Assembly: GCA_032358165.1 (NCBI GenBank)
Contig: JAALGY010000038.1
Span: 1-64,000, forward strand
Origin: Diplosphaera chodatii
Taxonomy: Eukaryota; Chlorophyta; Trebouxiophyceae; Prasiolales; Stichococcaceae
Reading direction: 5' to 3'
Length of the DNA: 64,000 bases
A model generated the notes under the pieces. The model made no database searches. It saw only the letters and a program-made list of their open reading frames with translations, and was not told the DNA's origin. How positions within the stretch are numbered: the stretch's first letter is position 1; every line of letters starts with the position of its first letter. Positions 33,387 to 45,700 of the stretch are shown in pieces. Both the position numbers and the translations under genes were made by a program.

Positions 33387-36263
33387 TCACAGCGTTGCCT
33401 GGGCTGCGGCCGTGGCGATGCCGGGGAGCGACTCGGTTCGCTGCAGGGCCGGCAGGGAGCGCTTGGCAAGGGCGCCGCCGCCCGCGCCGGGGCTCACAGC
33501 CGCGCCCTGAAAGCTGCTCGTCGACTCCTCCTGCAGACGGCATCTCATTTGGTGTCAGCTGCTGGCATCTATGGGGGTTGCAGCCCCACGCCGAGTATAC
33601 CCTGAGCCAGATGGAGCAGCCAGAGGAACTGAATGTGGTTTGGCGATACAGCTGATGGTCGCCTGGCACTGTGCGGACAGGACTACAAATGACTATCAGG
33701 ACCTGGCGCTTGGCGGCCTCGACGGCAAAGGATGAGATGATGACGCCTGGTGCCGGCTTCGGTATGTGTGTCTTGAATAGCGCAGCCGGCGGATATGCCT
33801 GCATACGCACTTGCAGCCTCAGTAAGGCACAGTTACCAGCCGCATCGACTGGAGATCTGCAAGGCCCTGTCCTATTGAAAGCATGTGTCCCACCAGCAGT
33901 TTGAGCACAATGCGGCACCGGGAGCTCGGTGACGGGAGCCTTGGGTGACGGCAGCGCTGCAGTGATGAACGGGTGCAGCAGCAGGTCCAGCACATCCGGC
34001 CGCTGCCTCGACTCCTGCATAAACTGACAAACTATGAGTCACCCCTGACAGCTAGCACCATGTTGTGAGGCATTCCCAACTGTCCACGCATAACATGCAC
34101 ATGAGCATAGAGTCTGTCCTCTGATTTTGCAGACGCAGCAGACAGCAGGCTGGATCGATCGCTGCAGGGCTGCCCGCCTTGTGCAGCGCGGTGTCGATGA
34201 AGGAGCGCGCGCTCTCGGACAGCCAGCTGGGGTAGGGCGGCTTGCGGTACATGATGCACTCGTAGGTCGCGGCGCGCGTCTCCTTCTCGAACGGCGGCCG
34301 CCCCACGATCAGCTCGTACGCCAGCACGCCCTGCGCACACAAGCAGGACCGGCCGGGTGATGCATGATCACCGCCTTTGTGAACGCTGCAGCATCTGTAG
34401 CCTGCTGTGCATGGACAACGAACAGTACCAATGTCTCATGCCACTTCACACGTAGATCAAGCTCCGCAGTATCTGCCGGCACGCACACAGCGAGTAACGA
34501 GCCCTGCAATGCCACAGACTGAGGGCTCACCATGCCCCAGGCATCGATGGTGCGCCCGTACACCAGGCTGGCCCTGTTCTTGTTGTCCTCCGGGCGGCAC
34601 TTCTCCGGGCACACCAGCACCTCTGGTGCCTACGGATTGGCCAGTGCAGTGTGTGTGTATACACAGCAGTGTTGGTCCCAGGTGACCGTTTGCGCAGTAC
34701 ATGGTGGCCTGCTGCTGGTACAGCAGCGATGTGCTGCTGGGTTTGGGCAGGCCAGCGCTGCTCGCCGTCTCAACCATGACCTGCTCGAAATGTCACACAG
34801 CACAGCTGTGATGCAGCGCGCAGTCACAGACAAGGGGACACTACATCACCGTTTCCCAGCGCACCATGTAGTCCAGGGTGCCGGCGCGGGTGACGGGCCG
34901 CTCCTGCCGCGCGTTGATGGATAGCCCGAAGTCCGCCAGCTTCACCTCCCGCGCCCGCCCCAGCAGTATGTTCTCTGGCTTGATGTCGCGGTGGATGACG
35001 CCCGCCGCCTGGCAGTGCGCCAGCGCCTGCCAGGGGATGAGTGTACGAACCATCACCACCATCACCAAATAAGGAGATGCATATAGAACACGAAATATCA
35101 GTCATCATCACCAACAGCAACAAGTCCCTAGCGTCGGCAGATTGCATCAACTCAGCAGTCCATGTCCTCTGGCATTGCAGCCGCGGGGGCGGCAGACAAG
35201 CAGCGAGGTGCGCCTTGCTGCCGGCGGCCTGACGACTGGTGACAAGAGTGCAGCGAACAGGGTGCACCTGGAGGCAGGGGCCCAGCACCCGGGCGGCTGT
35301 GTCGCGCTCCCGAAAGCGGCCGCCCACTCGTTTCAGCTCCTCGTACAGGTCCCCGCCTGCATGACAGTGTGCTGAGTTTGCCAGCAAAGCAGCAAGCATA
35401 CGCCAGCGGTGGGTGGAGGTGTACACATGCGGCCACACCTGGCCGCACATGTGGCCGCACCCTGAACGGAGCTTGCATGCTCTGGTTACAAAGAGCAACT
35501 GCGCGTATGCCAGGTCATGCCGGCTTCACAGGGCTGCACGCGCACCTGGCGCGAACTCCTGCACCAGGTACACGTGCTTGCCGTCCTCGAAGGCGCCGTA
35601 CAGCGCGATGATGTGGTCGTGCACCAGCCCCGAGTGGATCTGGATCTCCCGCGCCACCTGGGCACAGGCACACTTCATGCAGCAGGCGTGCGTTCCGGCA
35701 GCCGTAAGCACGATGCAGAGAGGCAGCATATCATTCCACAGCACCTCTGCCTGCAGTTGACATGCATCCCTCTCATCTGCTGCTTGCTTCCTGCAGTGGG
35801 CAGTGTGTCATGGCATCACGGGTACCTGGTACCAGTTGAGTGTGGACAGCTTGTGCTTTCGGTACAGCTTGAGCGCGACGGGCTGGCTGCTGTGGCGGCA
35901 GGTGGCCCGGTACAGCAGGCTGGCCTTGCCCCGGTACAGTTGCTTCACCAGGTCGTAGTCGTCGACGCACCTGCGCATTTGGATACGCCTCTGGATACGC
36001 ATTTGGATACAGTCACATCTCGCTCAGCAACTGCCATCTGTTTTGCCTGCTGACATGGGCTTGCGCAGCGCAAATCACCTCATAAAACAGCAAGTTCATG
36101 CTACTGGTCATTCTATAAAGGACCTGAATAGTGTTTGGGCAGGATCTCACCAGGGGGTGGTGCGGGCCATGCCCTGCGGCGCGGTGGGCGACACATACAG
36201 CGTTTTTGAAGGGCATGCCGGGTCCTGGTTGAGCTCCACCACCGGTGCCAGCAGGCGCGCCAT
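33387..36263 (-). CDS. Aurora-like Ser/Thr protein kinase
   Basis: Nine exons give about 370 aa. ATG at 36263 ([14 protein letters not shown]). Kinase subdomains in order: [20 protein letters not shown] (glycine loop, about 35960), PVALKLYRK with the beta-3 Lys, [14 protein letters not shown] (helix C Glu), [10 protein letters not shown] hinge, [24 protein letters not shown] catalytic loop, [18 protein letters not shown] then [32 protein letters not shown] and [27 protein letters not shown] and the Thr before AGTLDY resemble Aurora and algal Aurora-like kinases (the Chlamydomonas relative CALK acts in flagellar shortening). The glycine loop keeps one of three glycines (YxGxxS instead of GxGxxG). 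The tail is Ser/Ala-rich and ends ATAAAQATL. The intron after ALHK uses a GC donor at 34177. All catalytic residues are present, so activity is likely. Confidence 0.85.
35428..35459. repeat. Small hairpin with repeated arm (TGCGGCCA / TGGCCGCA)
   Basis: TGCGGCCA at 35428-35435 is followed after a 4-nt loop by its complement TGGCCGCA at 35440-35447, which repeats at 35452-35459. Lies in a kinase intron. Confidence 0.5.
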
Positions 36264-37444
36264 TGAAGCTTCAAGCTGAATGTAGTTCTGCAGTGCTGCT
36301 GCTGAACTGCACGATGGCGCGTCACATCCTGCGGCAGATGCACATAGCGTATGTCAGCGCGCTGGCCTAAAAAGCAAGCAGCGTGGCCTCGCTTCCAAAC
36401 GCTGTGCTTTGCAACCCATCTGAACAGTTTCACTCTCATTGAACTGTATGAGGCCATGCAGACACCGGTTCGACAGCCTCAAATCGGAGTGTGGGTGGGT
36501 CATCGCATGTGCATCAGCCAACAATCGGCTGCATTGACGTCGACCACTGCCCAATGCCTTTAGAGACATGTCAAATGTGATCCGTGCAAATCCAAGACGC
36601 AAATGACACCGCTGTCGATGTCACGGTGTGTCGGAAGTACTGCTCACAAGGTCACCTGGAGGCCAGCCGGGGGCCTCAAGCCATTTCAGGTGTCGAGCAG
36701 CTGATCAAAGGCGGCAAGACTGCGTGCCAAGCAGAAACGAAGCGCTCGACCGGTGCTTCAATGGCGCAGTTACACATTGACCCTGGCACATACACAGCAA
36801 TCCTCGAGGTTGGCGTTATCCGAGGTGCGGCATCTACGGACATGCAGACTCGGCGTAAATGATGTCAGGCTGAGCAAACTGTAAGCAGGGAAGCCATTGG
36901 CCCTTGGAAGCGCCGCGCTGCCGTGTGCACCTGCGTTCGGATCGGCACCGGCTCCCGATCACATCCGGATTTTCACCACCCCTGCAGTGAGCCGGTCTGC
37001 CTTCAAAGTTCAACACGATTCCACAGCATCACTCTTTTTTTCAACGCCCGGAGCACCGTGAAGCAGTTGTGGTGCTATTATCCTGTGTTTCACTGCGTGA
37101 CAACCTCACGTGTACCAGTCAGCAGCAGGGTTCCAAGGCTGCCCTCCACCATGCGCAGACGCTCAAGTATGCCGCATCATCTGTGCTGCCACCCTGCCCG
37201 ACCAAGCAGAGACCAGCGTCGCCCCCTGAGGCTGCCACTCTACTCTCGCCTTGGCAGTCGAGGCTGGCCCCACGCTCCGACCCTGCTGGCGCTGTCTAGT
37301 GCTGTCAGAACTGGGTGGTGTCGAGGGGCTCCTGCACCTACGGTCCCGAAAATGCGAAAGCAATATGAACGCGGCACTGACACAGGGCTGCTGACGCCGG
37401 GTTCAGACACACAGCAGGCTGCCAATAGATGTGCGGCAGTTGAT
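36264..37444. other. Long intergenic region between TL15 3' end and kinase 5' end
   Basis: About 1.2 kb on the minus-strand path from the TL15 stop to the kinase start. It should hold the TL15 3' UTR and the kinase promoter. A plus-strand open frame of 92 codons at 36584-36862 has no recognisable features. Nothing else supported. Confidence 0.5.
36770..36774 (-). terminator. Putative poly(A) signal TGTAA for TL15
   Basis: TTACA on the plus strand, the first TGTAA downstream of the minus-strand stop at 37445, about 670 nt away, which is a long 3' UTR. Confidence 0.3.
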
Positions 37445-38945
37445 CTAGGAAAAAGCAAAACTCCCAAAACCCTTTCTCACCTTGGCGCACTTGCCCCTGC
37501 CATTTGGCTCCCTGATGCAAGAGTCGATGGCGCTGACCTGCACGACACGATGCCCCCGATTTGGGCTCGTCAGCCAGGGGACTGACAAGTCAGCAGCGTC
37601 CTGCCTGCAAACGCAACAGTGGCCCACGCTGCAGTTGCTGCTGCTGCGGGCTGGAACCCCTGAACCCTGCACCCACCGCATTGACGATGGCCGCCTCCTG
37701 CCCATTGTCCTGCCAGTAGAACTTGTTGCCGTACTTGCCCGTCAGCGAGCTCCAGAAGCGCTGCATGTTAGCACAGCGTATCATCACCACACCGCACACT
37801 GAAAGCGGCAAGATGTCCAACCTGGAGGCAGCAGTAAGGCTGACGATCTATCTGCACAGGGCCGCTCACCGAGGGCACTCCAACCTCCAGATCGATGTTG
37901 GCGCCCACATTGAAGCTGCAGCAGCGCACAGCAGCGTCAGGAGCATGTGTCGCTGCAGGGTACGTCTGGTGACTGTAGGATACAGATTTGCTGCCTCGAG
38001 CAACAAGGGCAAGGCGCACTTGAGGATGTTGCCAAGGCTTGGGTCCTGCAGTGACAGGATCAAGCAACATCAGCCGCCAGCTGCTACCATGGCTGTGACA
38101 TGCTCAAAGCGCTTCACGCCAGAACCACGAAAAACCAGCTGCACGCACTGCTACAAAGACGATTGTGTTGTCGTCCACGCCCCAGAACTCTTTGATGGCG
38201 AGGCCTGCACGTGCACTGGGACAAGTCAGCTCGTGCGCACGCTGCAGCCAAGGCTGCAACGGACGCATGCACACCGTGTTCCGGACGCACCTGGCGTCTG
38301 CGGGTAGTTTTGGCACAGCACGCGCAGCTTGATGCCGGTGTCCGCCTCCAGGTGCTCCACCTCCGACCGCAGGCGCTTCTCCTGCGCCACAGCTGCACCC
38401 GTCTACAGCAGGTTCATCCACCGCGGCGTCATGCAACATCGCCGCATGCGAGGTCCAACCATGCGCAGGCTCCCCGGCGCACCTCGCCCTCCGTCAGGAA
38501 GCCCGCCACGTCGATGACGGGCGTGTACTGCTTGGGCAGCAGCTCCGGCTTGTTCACGCCCTCCAACCTGGCGCTCGCGCCTGTTGGGGGTGCCGACATG
38601 GTTAGCATCCTCCAAACTGATTCACTTGCAGGATCCTGATGCGACCGGTTGCTCATGCACCTGTACCCACACGAGGTCTGCATTCATGCTGCGTCGGATG
38701 TGTATGTAAACACCCCTACCTCCGGTGAGGAACATGGCGCTGACCGCCATTGCGGACAGGGCTGTGCCCGCGGCCTGCATCGCCCGCTGCACTGGGTGCT
38801 GTGCAGCGTGGCCACCCGCATCTGCACGCCTGTGGCAGGCGCAGGCCTGCCTGTGGGCCGTGCGGGCCGCTGCTGTGAAGGGCAGCCTGGCCATGGGGCG
38901 TGCGGTGCGGGGCAGCAGTGGCGCCTGCTGCATAGCACTCAGCAT
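37445..38945 (-). CDS. Thylakoid lumenal 15-kDa-type protein (TL15-like)
   Basis: Eight short exons. The first (ATG at 38945) is Ala/Arg/His-rich, then hydrophobic (ALSAMAVSAMFLTGG), and exon 2 continues GASARLEG. This is a bipartite transit peptide with an Ala-x-Ala thylakoid processing site. Mature part: LPKQYTPVIDVAGFLTEGE (38550-38490), KRLRSEVEHLEADTGIKLRV (about 38360), LCQNYPQTPG, LAIKEFWGVDDNTIVFVA (about 38190), DPSLGNILK (about 38040), FNVGANIDLEVGVPS (about 37900), RFWSSLTGKYGNKFYWQDNG (about 37760) and a C-terminal exon with AIDSCIREPNGRGKC. The order WGVDDNTIV, NVG-NIDLE, FW-L--KYGNKFYW matches the plant thylakoid lumen 15.0 kDa protein. Its biochemical role is not established; location in the chloroplast lumen follows from family and presequence. 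The last two exon borders are approximate. Confidence 0.85.
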
Positions 38946-39761
38946 GGTGTCTCAATGGACCGGTCAGGACATACAGACTCCTATATGTGGCTTGACGAAA
39001 GGCGGTTATGGCACAGCTTGCGGGTGTTTGCTCCCTGTCATTCGCTCATTCCAGGCTGAGCAAGGGGAATGTGCAGCAACAGGCTTGGCCAGGCCGATCG
39101 CCCCGCAGCGTAGGTCAATTGTGCAATGCAGCGCTTGCACACTGCAGCATCGTATCTGCGAGCATCGTGCAGCGCACAGCAGCATTGCACAGTGCTGGCC
39201 GCGGTGTGGGCTGTTGGCTCTGTCATTGCAAGTCGGATTCAGCAACACGTGCGGGCATGTTCGTCTCTGCGCAACGCTAACAGCAGCCTGCGAGAGGCGT
39301 TGATACCGGCAGCTCTGTAGCGACTCAAGCAGCAGGCTCCGTGCACTGCGCTGGCCCAGTTGCACTGGGACCGTCAAACGCCGTTTCGGAGTATGGTTCC
39401 GACTCCTGAAGGTGCACAGCTTGTCGCTGCTTCTGCAGCCTGACATCGAATGACGCTCTAATCAGCTCCACGTGCCATTCGGCGGTATGCAGTGCACCCC
39501 ACTGTTGCTGGTGCAGTTTCCTTCGTGCTGTAGTGGCGTCGAGCTGCGCCCATGAGTGCGTGAAGTGGTCAATTTATATTTTCGCAACAAGGCAAGGAGG
39601 GTAGTTTCACCTGCATCCGGAGTGTAGCCTGAACATCCCAGAGCAGGGACAGCAGCGTGCAGCAGCAGCAGAGGACTATGCGGGGAAACATGCGCTGTCA
39701 TACCCCCCCAGCTTCCGCCCGCTGCCTGCAGGTCACGCCATGCTGAGGAGGTAGGATCAGC
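38946..39761. promoter_or_regulatory. Intergenic region between divergent TL15 and VPS13-like genes
   Basis: About 0.8 kb separates the two start codons. Open frames on both strands at 39000-39450 are short and lack family features. It should contain both promoters. The minus-strand frame at 39462-40478 is an antisense shadow of the VPS13-like first exons. Confidence 0.5.
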
Positions 39762-42700
39762 ATGGAGCTGTCCACGGCTGGGCCATGGGGCAGCGGCTGG
39801 GACGGCGGCTGGGACAGCCTGAGGCTGCCACGCATGGCGGTGGCGCTCGCGCTGTGGACGCTGGCCTGGACGCTGGCGGTGTACTGGGCGGTGTCCCGGC
39901 TTGGCGCGGTGCAAGCGCTGCTGGCGTTCACCGCGCAGCGCGCACTCAAGCTGGTCGAAGCAGCCGATGCCGGCGGCGGCGAGGGCAGCGGCGGCGGCGC
40001 AGCGGCAAAGGCCACCGTCCGGCGCACACCGAAAGGTCAGCGGCTGACCACATGATGTGCGGGTTGTCCGGTAGCACCACGAAGTGCTGGCACCCGCAGC
40101 CGGCTCACACATTTTGTCAAATGTACTGGGTACCTGGGTGCAGGTATCGAGGTGGCGGATCTGCGGCTGGACGTGACGCGCTACGCCGAGGCGGAGCTGG
40201 CGGCCATGTTCTTCGCCGTGCGGGAGGCGTCGGTGGCGGCGCTGCAGGTGGAGCTGCCCGGCTGGCGCGCGCCCTTGGTGCTGCGCGCGCGCGGCGTCCG
40301 GCTGGTGCTGCAGCAGCGCAACATGCCAGAGGTGCGGCTGCAAACTCGAACAGAAAGGAGCGCGCGCTGCATGGCAGCTGGCTGCTCCTGCAGCACCGCC
40401 ATGCCTGACACGTGTCAAGGTTGAGCTGCCTGTCAATCCTGTAAACAGCAGTACCTGTGTTGCCATGGTTTGGCGCAAGTCGGCGCATGAAGCAGGGGAC
40501 TAGTGTGTCTTCGGGGGACCATCTGCCCTGGGAAGCATGGCAGTGGCGTCACCACCTGCACCTCCCCCCCGCAGCATGTGGATGCCGAGACGCTGGCCAG
40601 GGCGGCGGCGGCGGCGGCGGCGGAGGTGCGGCGGCAGAAGCTGGACATCCTGGAGCGGCTGCTGTGGGCCACGGACTTTGGGGACGGCGCCGTCGGCGCC
40701 CCGCCCCAGGCGGCAGGTGGTATTGACTGCTTGGGGCATGCACTCCGAGTTTGTGGCAAGCAGACCTAGCTGAGCTTGAGGGATGTCGGCCAAGCACAGA
40801 GGCATCTGGCAGCGGGGGATACACCTGCAGCAAACCTCTGTGCTCCCTGCTCATGGCTGCAGCATGATGCCTCGTACCCAGCACCATCCGCCTGCAATGA
40901 ACTGATAGACTGCATGATCTCGCAGCCGGCCGGCGGGAGCGGTGGGCCGCCGCCGCGCTGCACCGCTGCCTGGGCATCGCGGTGCAGCGCGCCGAGGTGC
41001 ACATCGCGGATGTGGCGGTCACCTACTTCCAGGTGCCCCGAGCCCCTGATCCACCACACCTTGCCACTGTCTGCAGTGCTTGTGGTCAGTTGCCAAACCG
41101 CCCGTATGTCGACTCACTTGCAACAGCAGTGCTCAAGTGTTTTGTCACAAGCCGACCAGGGGAGTTGGACAATCTCATATGCAGGAGGGCGAGCCGGGGC
41201 CGCAGCCGTCAGAGGACGGGCGGCTGGCGGGCAGAGACTCTGTCACGCTGCGGCTGCGCACTCTTGACTTGCAGCCCCACGGTGAGCTCAAGGTCGCGCT
41301 GGTGTGATAGCTTTCTTGCAGAGCGCCCCGTGGGCTGCTTGCGTCGACAGCAGGAGGCGTGGCAGGCGCCGTCCCCTGGAGCTGTCCCATTGAAGCACTC
41401 TTGATGTTTCCCGCAGGTGTGGATGCTGGACATCCGCGGCACGGCACCCCGCCACAGCCCAGCAGCCGCCCTGCCTCCGCATCCAGCGGCAGCGGCAGCA
41501 CTGGATCACCGAGCACGCCGCCGCCGCAGGAGGCCTGGTCCGCTCTTCAGCTGTTTGGCTGGCGGCAGGCGTCTGCTGCGGCGCGGGGCGTCAAGCAGCC
41601 GCTGTCGACAAAGCTGCACATCGCGGGCGTGTCGCTCTCGCTGGCCACCTGGCGGCTGCTGCCGCCGGGCGACGACGCTGCTGACCCATCAGCTGCAGCG
41701 CAGCAGGATGCATCGGCGGCCGCTGCGGTGTCACCCACTGAAGCGCCCTTCGGCCATGCAGCGTTCAGGACTGCCAGGCCGGCTGTTGAGCAGGCCACTG
41801 GAGGCGAAGCCGACGCACAGCTGCCGGCCTGGCAGAGGCAGCAGCGGGCGCACACCGGCGAGGCCTCGCGCAGGAAGCTGCGGCAGCTGGAAGCGGCAGG
41901 GCTGGCGCCCCCCGACAGCTCCCAGCAGCGCCGGTCCAGGTCGCCGGGCGGCCCCCCCGCAGCGGAGTACCTGCTGCTGCAGCAGTGGGGCGCCGAGGTG
42001 GCGCTGACGGTGCTGCCGCCCGGGCAGCGGCCCGACCCGCTGGCGGACGCGCGGCAGGCCGCGCCGCCGGCGGCGGGAAGCGGCGTCGGCGGCGGCGCCA
42101 AGCCGCCAGGCCTCAATGCCGACGCCAACGGCGGCAACTCCAGCGCGCCCAGCTCCCCGGCCAGCCTCCGCAGCTGGTCCATACCGGCCGGCGGCGGCGG
42201 CGGCGCCAACGGCCACGCCCCGCAGCGGCCCAACGGCTCCGTTTCTGGGCCCCACCAGCAGCGGCCGCCGCCAGGTCGCGCCCGCTTCTCTTCGCACCAG
42301 CCTGACACCACAGCCAGCTGTCCCAGTGCAACTGGTCTTCCAGGCACACCATGTGCAACCTGCAGCTTCTGCCCTGCAGAACACTGCACAATGTCTGTGA
42401 CTGCTCATGCTGTGCGGGCCGACCACTGCCAAGCTGTTTCGGCAGCCAGCCGGGTCTGGAACGCCACCAAACCTGGCGTGCTGACCCGGGCTGCCACACT
42501 GCAGGCGGCGCAGCGCACCGCGCCTCTCAGTCGGGGACCGCGGCCCTGCCTAGCGGCAGCCCCACGCTCAACGTTGTCGCCTCGCTGCGGGCGTGCGTGC
42601 TGACGCTGGGCGCGCCCGAGCTGGCGGTGGGGCTGCGGCTGCTGCAGACGTTCCAGGACTACGCGCGCAGCCACCAGCACTGGCGCTGCCGCCCTCAGGT

Positions 42701-45700
42701 GCTGATTCTGACAAAGTCCTCTTTCTCATGTTTGCTGCCTGTGCAGTTCAGTGTCTACGCGCATCTGACACATTGTCCTCTACTACAGATCTACGACAGA
42801 TGGCGCACAGACAGTTCAGCTTGGATCACGCAGCAGGTCGCAAAGCTGTTTTGCAGCCTGCTCGGCAGCCGCAACCCCAGGCTGCAGCGCCCGATCAGAC
42901 TGGCCCCGTGATCAGTGCTCACACGTCCACATGTCGTCCTGTGCAGACGCCGGTCGCGGCGAACCCGGCGGCCTGGTGGCGCCACGCCATCGGGGCGGTG
43001 CTGCACGAGTGCCGGGGCGTGCGGCGGCAGCAGGCGCGCCTCAGCGAGCTGGTGCCCCGGCGGCGTGCGCGGCGGCGGTACCAGGCGCTGTACGCCGCCT
43101 CCCGCACGGTGAGGGGGTCACTGGGTGTGGGGTCTAGAGCGTGTAGCCCCGCAATCAGCACGCAGCATGCACCGCAAGCTGGGGGCGCTCCTGCTGCAGC
43201 AGCCTAAACGAGCATACACCCACCGTCGCCTGATGCACTGGCATGCACTTCGTGACCATGGTACTGCAAGCAAGGCTCGACTATCGGCTGTATCGTTAAG
43301 GAAATGGTGCTGCTGCAGGGGGTGCCGGCTTTTCGGGAGCCGGACCTGCGGTGGTGGCAGCGCCGGCGGGTGGCCCCCGCCGACGCGGCGGCGCTGGCGC
43401 AGCTGGCGGCCCTGGAGCGCCGGCTCACCGTGGAGCAGGTGTCCCACTACAGGTGGGCCTCCCGGTCAAGCTTCGCCACGTCACCCCTGCGCTTCGACAT
43501 CTTCTTGCTCGGACGCATTGGCTGAGCCTGGGCCTGAAGGATGCAGAACATCGTCATCGCGATGGCAGTGGGGTGCAAATTGGGTTTCAGGCATGCTGTA
43601 CTTTGGCGGCAATGCTCCTCTGTTCATCGCCCCCCAACAGGATGGGGGTGGCGGCGATGTACAGCGCCAACCTGGCAGGCAGCCCTGGAGCGCTGCACAG
43701 GGCGTCCATAGGGGTGGACGCCATCATCGCGTCGCACGGCGTGCCCTCCGACCAGGCCCTGGCGATGCTGTTTGCGAATCCCAGGGTGCGCTTTGCTGCT
43801 GCTCAAGTACAGAGTTCAATGTGCTGCGGTGGGTGAGGCGCACACACACACCCACAGGAGAAGCGCTCCTGGGCACTGGGTTGCCTGCTCGCTGCAGAGG
43901 GTTTAGGGTTTGCCTGCCTGCGCCCTGCAAAGCGGCGCCTGCTATGTTTGCACTTGCTCGGATCTGGCTGATGTGCGGCAAAGCAGCGCTTGCGTCCTTG
44001 AGTGTCTGACAGGTGACAAAATCTAATGAGGATGTGAGCATGCCACTGAGCAGGTGCCCAAGGCGGTGCCGCCGCCGCCGGTGCTGCTGCGGCTGACGGC
44101 CTCGCTGCCGAAGGCGGGGTGCTCGGTGCAGCTGGGGCCGGCCGCCGGCGGCGGCGAGCTGAGCCGCCTAGACGCGCTGCTGGCGGGCGCGGTCTTCAGC
44201 CTGGCCGAGGACAACGAGGTGATGCCTAGGTCGCAGCGTCGCAGCTTGCTCGCAACTCAGAAAGCTCTGGTTTACAGGACAGACCCTGCATCACAGATCA
44301 ACTACCTACGCACTAGCACATCGAACAGTGCCAGCAGCCACAGTGAGCGAAGCCCTGAGAAACCGGCAATCCAGGTTCTGCACACAGCACACTTACAGCA
44401 AGCTGGTCAACGTCGGCCAATGTATTCCCAGATTGTGCTGGCGGTGGACGCATTGTCAGTCGGCGGCGCTGCGGGCGCGGGGCCGCCCCGCGACCTGCCG
44501 CCGCTGCTGACCAGCCCCAGCACACAGGCAGGGGACTACGCCCACGTCGTGCGCTCCTACATCGGCCTGCCCGAGGCGTCGCCCGGGCCGCCGCCGCCGC
44601 GCCCGCCGCCGCCGCTGCGCCCCGATGGCCCGGCCTTCCTGGACATGCGCATGCAGATGTCGCCGCGCAGGCTCATACAGGTGATTGCGTGTCAGGGGCT
44701 GAAATATCTGACCCTCCACACGGGCAATGGCGTCGTGCTGTAGGGATTTGGTGGCTGAGTGAGCGAGGGTGGCTGACTGAGTACCTGCCAACAAGGGGCC
44801 ACTGAGCACATGCCTTTGCTGACTGCCATGACCAGCGAGTCCTACACCTCCAAACCGTTGCAGATGCCGGCGGCCAAGGAGAGCGGCCAGGGCGGCGCCA
44901 GGTCCGACGTCACCCAGCGGCGGCCGGCGCAGCAGCAGCTCAACGGCGCGGTCGCCGGAGTCTGCGTCAACTACGAGCCCGCGACCATCAACGCGGCTGT
45001 GGTGCGGTCCCCAGCTGTGGCGCATGCATCCGCACCTCGAGTGCGACTTGCCGGACTGCTTCCAGCGCTGCTGATACCTGTGTATGCTTCTGGCTGCAAC
45101 CACTTGATGCTGGCCGATCTGCGCGCAGGACTTCTACACGGACGTGGTCGACTACATCGCCGAGAGCGACCGGCTGAACGGCACGGCCTTCTCCAACGCC
45201 TCGCTGGATCCCGGGGGGGCGTCATCGCCCCTGGCGGGCAGTGACGGCGCCCAGCTTGAGGGCCTCCCCAAGCTGGTCACGCAGGTGGGCGCACTGCCCA
45301 CTGATGTGCAACACGCTCTGCAGCTGAGAAGCTGTGCTTGTTTGTGTATGGCCACGGCTGCGACGACAAACATGAGAGCGCACGATTTCGATTGTGGCTG
45401 CAGACCTTTGCCCGGCACGGCATACCGCTGGCGGCCCCCCTGGCGCCGCCCATCTTGAATGTGTCCGTCACATGCCCAGGTGCCTGCCCATGCACCTGGA
45501 GCCATAGCATGGCACAGCGCCCTTGTGGTGTGCATTCTTGCATGCTGCCAGAGCAAAGCTTGGCACGGTACCTGGCGCCGAAACTACCCCTCTCTGTACC
45601 ACACCTGGCGTCGAGCCTGTTGTCCTGTCCCTTTGGTGCAGCGATCGTGGTGCGGGTGCCGTACACATACGATGACGCCGTGATGCAAACGGACGGCACC

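Noticed and set aside
39462..40478. A 338-codon minus-strand open frame
   Set aside because: Antisense to the first VPS13-like exons, whose plus-strand splice phases and family motifs are convincing.
41547..42432. Long minus-strand open frames of 233-280 codons
   Set aside because: GC-rich antisense shadows of the long low-complexity VPS13-like exon.
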